In this document: one piece after another, positions 1 through 7,411 of the stretch
Layout of the letters: the number at the start of each line of letters is the position of its first letter
Position numbering within the stretch: position 1 is the first letter of the stretch
NCBI GenBank assembly: GCA_965227445.1
Contig: OZ245751.1
Location: forward strand, 6,076,001 to 6,140,000
Length of the DNA: 64,000 nucleotides
Reading direction: 5' to 3'
Source: DT-110 sp030148525
GTDB lineage: Bacteria; Bacteroidota; Bacteroidia; Chitinophagales; Saprospiraceae
Position numbers and translations under genes: made by a program
The notes under the pieces: model-generated
The model's input: only the letters and a program-made list of their open reading frames with translations
Database searches by the model: none
What the model was told of the DNA's origin: nothing

Positions 1-56
1 GTGAAGTTGCCAAATCGTTTAGTTAGTTCGTGGGTTTCGATGACGGAAGTAGCCAT
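1..56 (-). CDS. ABC transporter ATP-binding protein, N-terminal fragment
   Basis: Partial gene running off the left edge. The minus strand reads ATG and then MATSVIETHELTKRFGNF, the usual opening strand of an ABC ATPase domain (x-x-L-T-K-R-F-G). The start codon lies one base after the stop of the preceding ATPase gene, so the two are almost certainly co-transcribed. Two successive ATPase genes after hlyD recall the YbhF-type exporters, in which two nucleotide-binding domains act together and permease genes follow; those would lie beyond the edge (inference). Confidence 0.7.
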   Translation of the reverse strand, partial: MATSVIETHELTKRFGNF

Positions 57-57
57 A

Positions 58-984
58 TCAATGTATTTCGGGATCGGCGGTCGGGGCCATGCGATCCATA
101 AAACAATCTTCGATCGTCGCTTCGATGCGTGTCAGTTGGATATCGGTAAAGCCCTGACTATAGCAGCTTTCCCGGATTTGGTGTTCGGGTACATCCGGAC
201 GGGTAGCCAAGTGGAGGGTCTCGCCAAAGGGAAAGACCGACAGGGTGAATTCCTGCTGTCGCAAAAAATGGAGAAGTTCGTACCGCCGGGAGCTTTGCAG
301 ATCCCAAAGAGGGTGCGGATACGCCTTGCGCAGGGCGGCCGGTGTATCGATCCCGAGCAACTGACCGTCCTGAATAAGTGCGATGCGGTCGCAAAGGCTG
401 GCTTCATCCATATAGGGAGTGGAGACCAGGATAGTGATGCCCCGTTCTTGCAGCCCCTTCAGGATCTGCCAGAATTCCTGGCGTGATACCGGGTCCACTC
501 CGGTGGTGGGCTCGTCGAGGAATAGTACTTCGGGCCGGTGGACCAATGCGCAGGAAAGGGCTAGTTTCTGCTTCATCCCTCCCGAGAGGGCCCCGGCCCG
601 GCGACGGCGAAATGGCTCGATTTGTTGGTAAATATCGCGGATTACGTCGTAGTTAGCCTCGATGGTAGTACCAAAAGCGGTCGCAAAAAAGCGGAGGTTT
701 TCTTCGACGGAAAGGTCCTGGTAGAGGCTAAAGCGGCCGGGCATATATCCCACCTGGCGGCGAATGGCGCGGTAGCTCTTCACCACGTCGTGTCCGTTGA
801 CCGTGGCCGTCCCTTTATCGGCCAGTAAAAGCGTGGTGAGAATACGGATGAGGCTGGTCTTACCTGCTCCGTCCGGCCCGATCAGTCCGAAGAGCTCTCC
901 TTTCTCGACGGACAGGCTAAGGTCGCGAAGAGCGATGGTGTCCCCATATTTTTTGTTAACCTCATTGGCCTGGATGGTGATCAT
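58..984 (-). CDS. ABC transporter ATP-binding protein (YbhF-like first NBD)
   Basis: 308-residue nucleotide-binding subunit of an ABC exporter, cytoplasmic face. Visible motifs: Walker A GPDGAGKT (36-43), signature LSGGMKQ (133-139), Walker B VLFLDEPT (153-160). The switch region reads ILVSTPYMDEA, so proline 190 stands where most ABC ATPases have the H-loop histidine. Walker A with Asp for Asn and a lost H-loop suggest a degenerate or mainly regulatory site that works with the second ATPase encoded next (inference). Its start overlaps the hlyD stop by 4 bp (ATGA), indicating translational coupling. Part of the operon tetR-tolC-hlyD-ABC-ABC. Confidence 0.9.
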   Translation of the reverse strand: MITIQANEVNKKYGDTIALRDLSLSVEKGELFGLIGPDGAGKTSLIRILTTLLLADKGTATVNGHDVVKSYRAIRRQVGYMPGRFSLYQDLSVEENLRFFATAFGTTIEANYDVIRDIYQQIEPFRRRRAGALSGGMKQKLALSCALVHRPEVLFLDEPTTGVDPVSRQEFWQILKGLQERGITILVSTPYMDEASLCDRIALIQDGQLLGIDTPAALRKAYPHPLWDLQSSRRYELLHFLRQQEFTLSVFPFGETLHLATRPDVPEHQIRESCYSQGFTDIQLTRIEATIEDCFMDRMAPTADPEIH

Positions 985-1898
985 GATTCGGGCTTTTGTT
1001 TAGGTAAGAAGTTGAGTTCGCCGGGCATGCCGATCTTCAGGCGACCGTCGTTGTGGACACGTACTTTGACGGCGTAGACGAGGTTGACCCGTTCGTCGCG
1101 GGTCTGGACGATCTTGGGGGTGAATTCGGCTTCATGGGCGATCCAGGTGACGGTACCAGAGAGTGGTTGCAGGTCGCCTGATGAGTGGTCGATCCACACC
1201 TCGACGGTCTGGCCCAAGTTCAGATGGGGGAGCTGTGCTCCCGTCACGTAGGCGCGAAGGGTTAGTTCGGAGAGGTCGGCGATTTTGTAGAGTGGGCGAC
1301 CCATTTGGGCCATTTCTTCGGGTTCCACCAATTGCATCAATACGCGTCCGGTGATGGGGTTGTAGATGCGGCAGCGGTCCAGCTTATCGGTAAGGGTACG
1401 GTACTGTGCTTCGAGGGGTTCGATCTCGGAAAGTACCGAACGGTTGGCAGTCTGGATCTGATCCCGGGTGGCCAGGATGCGGTTTTGGACCACATCGATC
1501 TGTCCACGCAGGTCATCGACCTGTTGTTCGGGGACGGCCTGTTCCTGCAGGAGGCCCTCCAATCGCCGGACTTCCCGTTCCAGGTTGGCTTTTTGCGAAA
1601 GCAAGACATCGATCTGCGGTTGTTCGTGCTGTACCTTCTGTCGGATGGATTGGATGCGGGCTTCGATCTGTTGGCGTTGCAGGTGCAAAGGCATAGTGTC
1701 GACCAGTCCGACCAATTGCCCCGAATCGAGGGTAATACCTTCGTCGACGTCCAGGAACAGGAGGGGGCCGCTGGCTTCGGCCGATACGAGTACCTCACGG
1801 GCTTCGAAGGTGCCGTAGGCATCAGCTTTTTCGGTAGTGGGCTGACAGCCGCTGGCTAATCCCCCGATAATGCAAAGTGGCAATAAGATATTTTTCAT
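981..1898 (-). CDS. HlyD/MFP-family efflux adaptor lipoprotein
   Basis: 305 residues. The N-terminus carries a signal with lipobox L-A-S-G-C (about residue 18), so it is probably anchored in a membrane as a lipoprotein. A beta strand section (YGTFEAREVLVSAEASGPL) is followed by a long coiled-coil hairpin (about 75-175, rich in Q, E, L and R) and a beta-barrel with a closing lipoyl-like half (ITGRVLMQLVEPEEMAQMG). This is the periplasmic adaptor that joins an ABC exporter to a TolC channel. It lies 9 bp after tolC and overlaps the following ATPase gene by 4 bp, which fits a tripartite efflux system. Substrate unknown. Confidence 0.88.
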   Translation of the reverse strand: MKNILLPLCIIGGLASGCQPTTEKADAYGTFEAREVLVSAEASGPLLFLDVDEGITLDSGQLVGLVDTMPLHLQRQQIEARIQSIRQKVQHEQPQIDVLLSQKANLEREVRRLEGLLQEQAVPEQQVDDLRGQIDVVQNRILATRDQIQTANRSVLSEIEPLEAQYRTLTDKLDRCRIYNPITGRVLMQLVEPEEMAQMGRPLYKIADLSELTLRAYVTGAQLPHLNLGQTVEVWIDHSSGDLQPLSGTVTWIAHEAEFTPKIVQTRDERVNLVYAVKVRVHNDGRLKIGMPGELNFLPKQKPES

Positions 1899-1907
1899 GA
1901 TCGTGTT

Positions 1908-3191
1908 TTACTGTTGGGAAATGGGTAATCCAAAGCGGGTTCGGTATTCTGCCTGGAGGCGCAGTCGCTGTAATTGCAGCTGATCGACCCGCAGGTCGGC
2001 CTGCGTCTGCGCATGGAGATCTTCCAGGTAGTCAGTGGTGGTTATTAGTCCGCGGTCGAGCCGCTGTTGGCTTTGCGCCAGTATTCGCCGGCGTAGCTCC
2101 AGTACGGATGCTTGCTTTTCGAGTTGGTTATCGAGTTGTTGCAGTCGTTCCTGGTAGGCGGCTTCGGTACGGGTAATGCCCTGTCGCAACGATGCTTCCC
2201 GGCGTTCGAGGAGATCAGCCCGCAGGGTCAGTTGTTCGCGCTGGCGTTGGTGTTGTTTCCAGTCGGTGATGGTCCAGGAGGCTCGTATGCCGCCCAGGGC
2301 AAAGGGACTAAGGGCATCGTCGAAGAAGTTCAGCGGATTTGGGTATCCGAGGCCCGTTTGCAGGAAGAGCCGCACCACGGGCTGGCGCTGGGCGGTGATG
2401 GCTGATTCGGAAGCCAGTATGCGTGACCGTTCGGCTTCGAAAAGAGCGAATTCGGGGCGCAGCGGATCCGAATTGCGCAGACCGGGATCAAAATCGGGAA
2501 GCGACAGCCTTGGGTTGCTGGTAAAGGTGGTATCGGTCAGTCGCTCGAGGGTACGCAGGGCCGATTGTTCAGCGCTTGTTATTTGGTCGATCTGTGTTTC
2601 CAGTTCCAGGTCGCGCACCCGTAACCGATCGAGATCACCGGCGGTAATGGTGCCGTACTGCAAGGCGGCTGTCAGTTGGTCGAGCCGCTCTTGGATGTCC
2701 TTGCGTGCAGTTTCCAGTACGGCCCGTTGCTGGCGGGCTTCCAGAATGGTAAAGTACCACCGATCGACCTGTTCGCGCAAGTCGTACAACTGCACCTCGA
2801 TGTCTTTTTGCTGTGCCTCCAGGTCGGCTTGTAATTGCCGGGCGCGGGCTTCCCGCCGACCACCATCGAAGAGGGTATATCCCGCATCGATGGTCACCTG
2901 GAATCGTTCTCGCGGCAATTCGGGCCCCTGGAAGCCCGGCATCTCGATGGGTAATTCTACCACGTCGGATTGGTAGCTTACCTGCCCGTTTAGGTCGAGA
3001 GAGGGCAGGCGGGTAGCTTCCAGGTTGTCAAGCTCCAGTCGGGTAATCTGTTGCAGTGTTTGGTCGTTGGCTGTCCGTGGGTCGGCTTCCCCGGCCCATT
3101 GGTAGCATTCGGTCAGGGATATTTTACCCACCTGGGTAAATGCTGTGCCAAATAAAAGGGCCATCAGGCCCGTGAGCAGGTAGGCTTTCAT
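1908..3191 (-). CDS. TolC-family outer-membrane efflux protein
   Basis: 427 residues from the chosen start; a longer frame reaches 3230, but the methionine at 3191 begins a classical signal peptide (MKAYLLTGLMALLFGTAFT) and lies 10 bp after the tetR stop. The mature part is made of long amphipathic helices with two pseudo-repeats, as in outer-membrane efflux proteins (OEP domain): one about 35-215, the second about 245-425. The repeated YTLFDGGRREARARQLQ and WTITDWKQHQRQREQLT segments are the matching strand-helix units of each half. It would form the trimeric exit duct for the HlyD adaptor and ABC pump encoded downstream. Confidence 0.9.
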   Translation of the reverse strand: MKAYLLTGLMALLFGTAFTQVGKISLTECYQWAGEADPRTANDQTLQQITRLELDNLEATRLPSLDLNGQVSYQSDVVELPIEMPGFQGPELPRERFQVTIDAGYTLFDGGRREARARQLQADLEAQQKDIEVQLYDLREQVDRWYFTILEARQQRAVLETARKDIQERLDQLTAALQYGTITAGDLDRLRVRDLELETQIDQITSAEQSALRTLERLTDTTFTSNPRLSLPDFDPGLRNSDPLRPEFALFEAERSRILASESAITAQRQPVVRLFLQTGLGYPNPLNFFDDALSPFALGGIRASWTITDWKQHQRQREQLTLRADLLERREASLRQGITRTEAAYQERLQQLDNQLEKQASVLELRRRILAQSQQRLDRGLITTTDYLEDLHAQTQADLRVDQLQLQRLRLQAEYRTRFGLPISQQ

Positions 3192-3201
3192 AGGTAGTCG
3201 T

Positions 3202-3819
3202 TTAATCGGGTCGCAAGGCCCTTTGAACAAATGCCATGATGGCCGCTTTACGCTGGCGCATCAGGTGATTAAAGCTGTTGTCGTCGATGCCGGTCATGCC
3301 TTTGATCATGGGCCTTCCGGCAAAAGGAAAAACGCACATGGAGATGACGTTCATCAAAAGCTGAAAGGGGTCGATGGGGTGGATCTGTCCGGTTTGCCCG
3401 GCAATCTGTATCTGAACGAGCAGTCGGCTGAGGTCAGGTACCTTTTGTTGCGACTGGACTTTTTCTTGAAAGAAGGCGGGATTTTGATTGATTTCCGAAA
3501 GCACAAATCCCGGCAGGGAGGGGTTCGCCAGAAGCAGGTCAACGTATTTGTCGACCAGGCTTTCCAGCCGATTGATTAGCGGCATGTCGGCCTCGATAAT
3601 GGCATCGAGGTGCCCGAAAAACTGCTCGAGCGCATCGGCGAAAACCGCTTCGAATAGTTTCTGTTTACTCCAATCGTAGTAGGTCAGCAGACCTTTGTTG
3701 ACCCCGGCGGCATCGGCGATTTCCTGCATGCGGGAGCCCGCATAACCCCTTTCGGCAAAAACCTGGCGGGCAGCTTCAATGATGCGCTGGTTAGTCTCGT
3801 TCTTTTCGGTGTTACCCAT
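3202..3819 (-). CDS. TetR-family transcriptional regulator
   Basis: 205 residues. The N-terminal helix-turn-helix is typical of TetR (IIEAARQVFAERGYAGSRM, then IADAAGVNKGLLTYYDWSK, residues about 13-55), followed by an all-helical ligand-binding domain. First gene of the efflux operon, with tolC 10 bp behind. Regulators of this type usually repress their own operon until a toxic substrate binds, so local autorepression is likely. The upstream spacer is AT-rich, with GGGTAA/TTACC motifs near the start, but no clean operator palindrome was found. Confidence 0.88.
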   Translation of the reverse strand: MGNTEKNETNQRIIEAARQVFAERGYAGSRMQEIADAAGVNKGLLTYYDWSKQKLFEAVFADALEQFFGHLDAIIEADMPLINRLESLVDKYVDLLLANPSLPGFVLSEINQNPAFFQEKVQSQQKVPDLSRLLVQIQIAGQTGQIHPIDPFQLLMNVISMCVFPFAGRPMIKGMTGIDDNSFNHLMRQRKAAIMAFVQRALRPD

Positions 3820-3895
3820 TTAGGTAATTTTGGGTCAATGTAAGTGATTCTATCAAAAATGTCAAGGCTTATTAGCTGATTGGGTAAATTTTAGG

Positions 3896-3954
3896 CCCAC
3901 GGTCCACGGTCCACGGTAGACGGCTCACGATGGACGGCTTACAGCAGACGGATC
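3896..3954. repeat. Degenerate heptamer array, NNACGGN class
   Basis: About eight 7-bp units in strict phase: CCCACGG, TCCACGG, TCCACGG, TAGACGG, CTCACGA, TGGACGG, CTTACAG, CAGACGG. It lies between the tetR promoter region and a second array. Units keep AC at the same register while the other bases vary. The same class recurs at 4250, 18174 and 44411. No coding potential. Confidence 0.85.
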
Positions 3955-4249
3955 AAAAAGGAGCGCTGATCCTTCCCTGGCTGCCGGAGCACATACGGGC
4001 GTAGGTTAAGCTGGATCGCGCAAGATACTTGGTCTTTTGCAGTACCTGAACAGGGAACTTCAGTATGGGGAATAAAGATTTTCGATTAGCATAGCCATGA
4101 CCATTGTGATATTTCTCTTTGAGTCTTCGATTCTACTATGGGTTTCTTTACGACTGGCCATCTGCCTTTAGAATTCTAGCCTCCCTTTTCACGCAACGGC
4201 CGTAAAGGATCGCAGTCGTTCGCAGCGAAGTGGCTAAGTCGGCGCACAG
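3955..4249. other. Intergenic stretch without recognised gene
   Basis: About 300 bases between two heptamer arrays. No reading frame looks like protein and there is no tRNA-like fold. A short frame around 3955-4070 contains peptide-like text but has stops and no start. Probably decayed DNA. Confidence 0.4.
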
Positions 4250-4329
4250 ATAAAGGTCCACGGCTTACTATGGACGGCTCACGGATAAAGGAAAACGATT
4301 CACGGCTAAAGATATACGGCTTACGGTTT
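4250..4329. repeat. Degenerate heptamer array, NNACGGN class
   Basis: About eleven units in 7-bp phase (TAAAGGT, CCACGGC, TTACTAT, GGACGGC, TCACGGA, TAAAGGA, AAACGAT, TCACGGC, TAAAGAT, ATACGGC, TTACGGT). More diverged than the array at 3896, with the same periodic AC position. Confidence 0.8.
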
Positions 4330-4425
4330 GCTTCCTGCGATGCATTACTGCACCGGATTTGCCCATAAAAGCAGACAAGTTTTCTGCCCTCTAATTGGAC
4401 CTGTTGCATGGAAAAGAAAAACTTA

Positions 4426-4516
4426 GCCGTCAGCCGTCAGCCGTCAGCCGTCAGCCGTCAGCCGTCAGCCGTCAGCCGTCAGCCGTCAGCCGTCAGCCGT
4501 CAGCCGTCAGCCGTCA
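4426..4516. repeat. Perfect tandem heptamer GCCGTCA x13
   Basis: Thirteen identical copies of GCCGTCA (TGACGGC on the other strand), exactly 91 bp. It overlaps the 3' end of the purine nucleoside phosphorylase gene, whose last residues and stop codon are read out of the repeat. Perfect identity implies recent expansion or ongoing slippage. Confidence 0.97.
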
Positions 4517-5324
4517 GCAAGCGCTCCACGATGGCGGTAAGTCGCGGCTCGGCGGCTTTGGCGACGGCGATCACATCCTCGACGGTGGTGGGGCGCAGGT
4601 CTTCCAGGGGGAAGCATTTATTGGTAGCTACTGATGCTACCCAGATTGGTAACCCCATATGGCGGGCGACGAGGACTTCGGGAATGGTAGACATGCCCAC
4701 CAGGTCGGCGCCCATAATATTGGCCATTCGGTATTCGGCCGGTGTTTCGAGGTTGGGTCCCTGGAGGCCGAGGTAGACGCCTTCGTGGGCGCGTATGCCC
4801 AGTTCATTGGCGATCTCCAGTGCCCGGTTGTTAAGCTCCCGATCGTAGGTGCCCAGCATATCGGGGAAGCGGGGGCCGAGGCGTTCGTCGTTGGGGCCGC
4901 GCAGGGGGTTCTCGGCGTGGAGGTTGATGTGGTCCTTCAGAAATACCAGGTCACCGGCAAAGATCTGCGGACTTACGCTGCCGGCGGCGTTGGAGATGAT
5001 CAGGCGCCGGATATTCAATCCCTTCATCACCCGGACCGGGAAGGTCACCTGCTTCATATCGTAGCCCTCGTAATAGTGGAAGCGTCCGGCCATGGCCACG
5101 ACTCTCCGGCCGGCCAGGGTGCCGAAGATCAATTTCCCGGAATGGCTTTGGACTGTGGACACCGGGAAATGGGGGATCTCCGAGTAGGGAATGGCCAGTT
5201 CGGTTTCGATATGGGTCGCCAGATCACCAAGACCTGTACCCAGGATAAGGCCCATTTCGGGAACAAAGTCAGTTTGCTTACGCAAAAAATCAAGCGTCTC
5301 CTGAAGCTGATCATATAGTGTCAT
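4500..5324 (-). CDS. Purine nucleoside phosphorylase (class II, trimeric type)
   Basis: Cleaves purine nucleosides with phosphate to free base and ribose-1-phosphate; cytoplasmic salvage enzyme. 274 residues from the methionine at 5324 (a longer frame to 5357 adds an unlikely leader). Family motifs in order: GLILGTGLGDLA phosphate loop, VQSHSGKLIFG with the phosphate-binding His, GRFHYYEGY, NAAGS, GLQGPNLETPAEYRM, GADLVGMSTIPEVLVARH and ATNKC with the purine-binding Asn. The final residues (ADG) and stop codon come from the GCCGTCA array. It lies downstream of mqnC on the same strand but behind a terminator, so it is probably separately transcribed. Purine release in the futalosine pathway makes the pairing with mqnC suggestive only. 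Confidence 0.93.
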   Translation of the reverse strand: MTLYDQLQETLDFLRKQTDFVPEMGLILGTGLGDLATHIETELAIPYSEIPHFPVSTVQSHSGKLIFGTLAGRRVVAMAGRFHYYEGYDMKQVTFPVRVMKGLNIRRLIISNAAGSVSPQIFAGDLVFLKDHINLHAENPLRGPNDERLGPRFPDMLGTYDRELNNRALEIANELGIRAHEGVYLGLQGPNLETPAEYRMANIMGADLVGMSTIPEVLVARHMGLPIWVASVATNKCFPLEDLRPTTVEDVIAVAKAAEPRLTAIVERLLTADG

Positions 5325-5375
5325 GCCTGGTCGTTTGGGTGTGGGCAGAAGATACAAATTTGTGGTTTTGGAACG

Positions 5376-5417
5376 CCAAAAAACACAGCCCGAAGCTCAT
5401 CACTGAAACTTCGGGCT
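5376..5417 (-). terminator. Intrinsic terminator of mqnC
   Basis: AGCCCGAAG (5387-5395) pairs perfectly with CTTCGGGCT (5409-5417): 9-bp stem and 13-nt loop. On the minus strand the stem is followed by GTGTTTTTTGG. It lies 39 bp past the mqnC stop. Confidence 0.8.
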
Positions 5418-5433
5418 GATAACATAACCAATA

Positions 5434-5450
5434 TTTTTTTGGCGAAAGCC
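5434..5450 (+). repeat. T-run GAAA mini-hairpin, GGC/GCC form
   Basis: T7 followed by GGC-GAAA-GCC (5441-5450). One of ten copies in the window; here just after the mqnC stop and antisense to it. Confidence 0.7.
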
Positions 5451-5455
5451 AGATA

Positions 5456-6598
5456 CTAATCCACGATCATGGCCTCACGGTCGAGTTGCTGTTGCTTAAT
5501 ATTGTCGGGCAGCTCACGGAACTGGTACTGCTGATTGCGCAGTTTGGGCTCGTAGCCGGCTTCGCGGATGGCATCCTGGATACCGTCGGCCGTGAAGCGG
5601 AAGCGGGCACCGGCGGCCGATACTACATTCTCTTCGATCATAATACTACCGAAGTCGTTGGCCCCGGCGTGCAGGCACAGTTGGGCGACCTCCTTACCAA
5701 CGGTAAGCCAGGAAGCCTGGATGTTGGAGATATTGGGCAGCATAATGCGGCTCATGGCGATCATGCGCACGTATTCGTCGCCGGTAGATTCGTTGCGGGC
5801 GCGCTTGAGCTTTTTCAGGATGGTATCCTCGTCCATGAAGGGCCAGGGAATGAATGCAATGAACCCTACTGCTTCGTCTGGTTTCATCGCCTGGGTTTCG
5901 CGGATACGCACGAGGTGATCGATGCGCTCCTCGTTGGTCTCAATGTGTCCGAACATCATGGTGGCCGAGGTGGTAAGCCCTACCTTGTGGGCGGCATGCA
6001 TGATATCGAGCCATTCCTGCCCGCCGCACTTACCTTTAGAAATGAGCCGGCGTACCCGGTCGGCCAGGATCTCCGCACCGGCACCGGGCAGGGAATCCAG
6101 TCCGGCATTTTTCAGGGCCTGCAATACCTCAATGTGGGTGGATTGCTCCAGCTTGGTGATATGGGCGATCTCGGGCGGGCCGAGGGCGTGTAATTTCAGG
6201 TTTGGGTATAGGGCTTTGAGCTGCCGGAACAGGTCGACGTAGTAGCTCAGTCCGAGGTCGGGGTGGTGACCGCCCTGTAACAGCAGTTGCTCACCACCAA
6301 AGGCAAAAGTCTCCTCAATTTTTTTCTTGTACTCCTCAATGGAGGTGATATAGGCCTCTTCGTGTCCGGGGCGCCGGTAGAAGTTGCAAAACTTGCAATT
6401 GGCAATACAGACATTGGTGGTGTTGGAGTTGCGGTCGATGATCCAGGTCACATGGTTGCCCGGTACGTGGTGCTGGCGCAGTTTATTCCCTACGAACATA
6501 AGTTCTGCCGTGGCGGCCTGCTCGAACAGGTACACCCCCTCTTCGGTGGAGAGGTGTTCGAGTTGAAGAGCCCGGTGCAGTAAATCGTCGACGTGCAT
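5456..6598 (-). CDS. mqnC: Cyclic dehypoxanthinyl futalosine synthase
   Basis: Radical SAM enzyme of the futalosine route to menaquinone: cyclises dehypoxanthine futalosine. 380 residues starting at MHVDDLLHRALQL; an upstream ATG at 6634 lies in a repeat and is less likely. The CX3CX2C cluster motif reads CIANCKFCNFYR, followed by LLQGGHHPDLGLSYY, HALGPPEI and LPGAGAEIL, all arranged as in MqnC rather than MqnE. A TAnnTTTG promoter lies at 6670-6677 on the same strand, and a T-run mini-hairpin falls in the leader 16 bp before the start. It indicates that the organism makes menaquinone through futalosine. Confidence 0.93.
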   Translation of the reverse strand: MHVDDLLHRALQLEHLSTEEGVYLFEQAATAELMFVGNKLRQHHVPGNHVTWIIDRNSNTTNVCIANCKFCNFYRRPGHEEAYITSIEEYKKKIEETFAFGGEQLLLQGGHHPDLGLSYYVDLFRQLKALYPNLKLHALGPPEIAHITKLEQSTHIEVLQALKNAGLDSLPGAGAEILADRVRRLISKGKCGGQEWLDIMHAAHKVGLTTSATMMFGHIETNEERIDHLVRIRETQAMKPDEAVGFIAFIPWPFMDEDTILKKLKRARNESTGDEYVRMIAMSRIMLPNISNIQASWLTVGKEVAQLCLHAGANDFGSIMIEENVVSAAGARFRFTADGIQDAIREAGYEPKLRNQQYQFRELPDNIKQQQLDREAMIVD

Positions 6599-6614
6599 AT
6601 ATGGTGTTATTTTA

Positions 6615-6629
6615 GCCTTTCGGCAAAAA
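6615..6629. repeat. T-run GAAA mini-hairpin, GCC/GGC form
   Basis: GCC-TTTC-GGC (6615-6624) then A5; on the minus strand T5-GCC-GAAA-GGC. It lies in the mqnC leader in sense orientation, 16 bp before the start codon. A shorter relative (TTTTGCGAAAGC) is at 6690-6701. Confidence 0.7.
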
Positions 6630-6669
6630 GGCATTGTGTATCAATGGTTTTAAAGTTGTTCCTATCCAA

Positions 6670-6677
6670 CAAAGATA
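6670..6677 (-). promoter_or_regulatory. Promoter -7 box of mqnC
   Basis: The minus strand reads TATCTTTG, matching the Bacteroidota TAnnTTTG box, with a TTTC element about 18 bp upstream. It predicts a transcript start near 6663 and a leader of roughly 65 nt. Confidence 0.55.
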
Positions 6678-6747
6678 GTAATAAGGGAGTTTTGCGAAAG
6701 CGGGTAATTTTCAATTGTTTTTGAAAGTTGAGGTTGAGACAAAATAC

Positions 6748-6796
6748 CTCAAACCCCAAACCCCAAACCTCAAACCTGAAAGCTGAAAACTTAAAT
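6748..6796. repeat. Degenerate heptamer array, CYNAAAC class
   Basis: Seven phased units: CTCAAAC, CCCAAAC, CCCAAAC, CTCAAAC, CTGAAAG, CTGAAAA, CTTAAAT. It lies between the divergent mqnC and rimP promoters. Decay increases toward the rimP side. Confidence 0.85.
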
Positions 6797-6830
6797 GAAG
6801 AGGCCACTGGACTTTCACGCATAAAGGTTG

Positions 6831-6838
6831 TATATTTG
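6831..6838 (+). promoter_or_regulatory. Promoter -7 box of rimP-nusA-infB
   Basis: TATATTTG matches TAnnTTTG. Transcription would start near 6844, so the in-frame ATG at 6838 cannot be the rimP start and the message begins with the leader hairpins. Confidence 0.6.
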
Positions 6839-6843
6839 TGGCA

Positions 6844-6900
6844 GTTGCAGGAGCAACTTCTCGAAAGAGGGAACCGGAGCGGTTCCCTCTTTCGCTTTTT
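6844..6900 (+). terminator. Leader hairpins with attenuator-type terminator before rimP
   Basis: A short hairpin GTTGC-AGGA-GCAAC (6844-6857) is followed by a perfect 14-bp stem (6862-6875 with 6881-6894, loop GGAGC) and then CTTTTT. The terminator sits between the promoter and the rimP start, so it is placed to attenuate the operon. Since the operon encodes NusA, feedback through termination is an attractive inference. Confidence 0.75.
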
Positions 6901-6921
6901 ATCGCTTACGCAAAAGAGCTA

Positions 6922-7401
6922 TTGTCCGTGGAAGAAAAGATCGTTGACCTGTTGGACACCAAGTTTCAGGAGCCCGAATTCGCCGATTGTTTTTTGATTG
7001 AGACGAAGATGGGGGCCAATAAGAAGCTGCAGGTATTTATCGATAGTGATACCGGCATCAGCTTTGATACCTGCCGCAAGATCAGCCGGTATTTGGAAGA
7101 TTACATAGATACTGAAGGCTGGTTGGGTGAAAAGTATACGCTGGAGGTATCGTCACCAGGGGTGGATCGCCCTTTACTGTTGCAGCGCCAATACCCGAAA
7201 AATGTTGGCCGCAAGATGGAGATCAAGGTCCTGGATGAGGAAAAGGTGCGCAAAGGTATACTGAAGGAGGTGGCCGAAGAAAAGATCGTGCTCGAAGAAG
7301 AGCACACCGTAAAGCAAGGCAAGAAGAAGAAAAAGGAGAAGGTGGCCGTAGAGATACCCTTTACGGCTATTGAACAAGCTAAAGTCAAAATTTCATTTTA
7401 A
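6922..7401 (+). CDS. rimP: Ribosome maturation factor RimP
   Basis: 159 residues from TTG at 6922 (M-S-V-E-E-K-I-V-D-L-L) or 157 from GTG at 6928. An upstream ATG at 6838 overlaps the promoter and is rejected. It helps 30S subunit maturation. Features: N-terminal alpha/beta domain with FIDSDTGISFDTCRKISR, then LEVSSPGVDRPLL, the family hallmark, and a C-terminal Sm-like barrel. A lysine-rich stretch (GKKKKKEK) occurs in the second domain. First gene of the conserved rimP-nusA-infB operon, with nusA 10 bp downstream. Confidence 0.92.
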   Translation: MSVEEKIVDLLDTKFQEPEFADCFLIETKMGANKKLQVFIDSDTGISFDTCRKISRYLEDYIDTEGWLGEKYTLEVSSPGVDRPLLLQRQYPKNVGRKMEIKVLDEEKVRKGILKEVAEEKIVLEEEHTVKQGKKKKKEKVAVEIPFTAIEQAKVKISF

Positions 7402-7411
7402 ACCGTATGCT

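Noticed and set aside
3202..3230. TolC start at 3230 overlapping tetR
   Set aside because: The extra 13 residues precede a complete signal peptide; the start at 3191 fits secretion.
4426..4516. CRISPR array
   Set aside because: Units are directly abutting heptamers without spacers and there are no cas genes.
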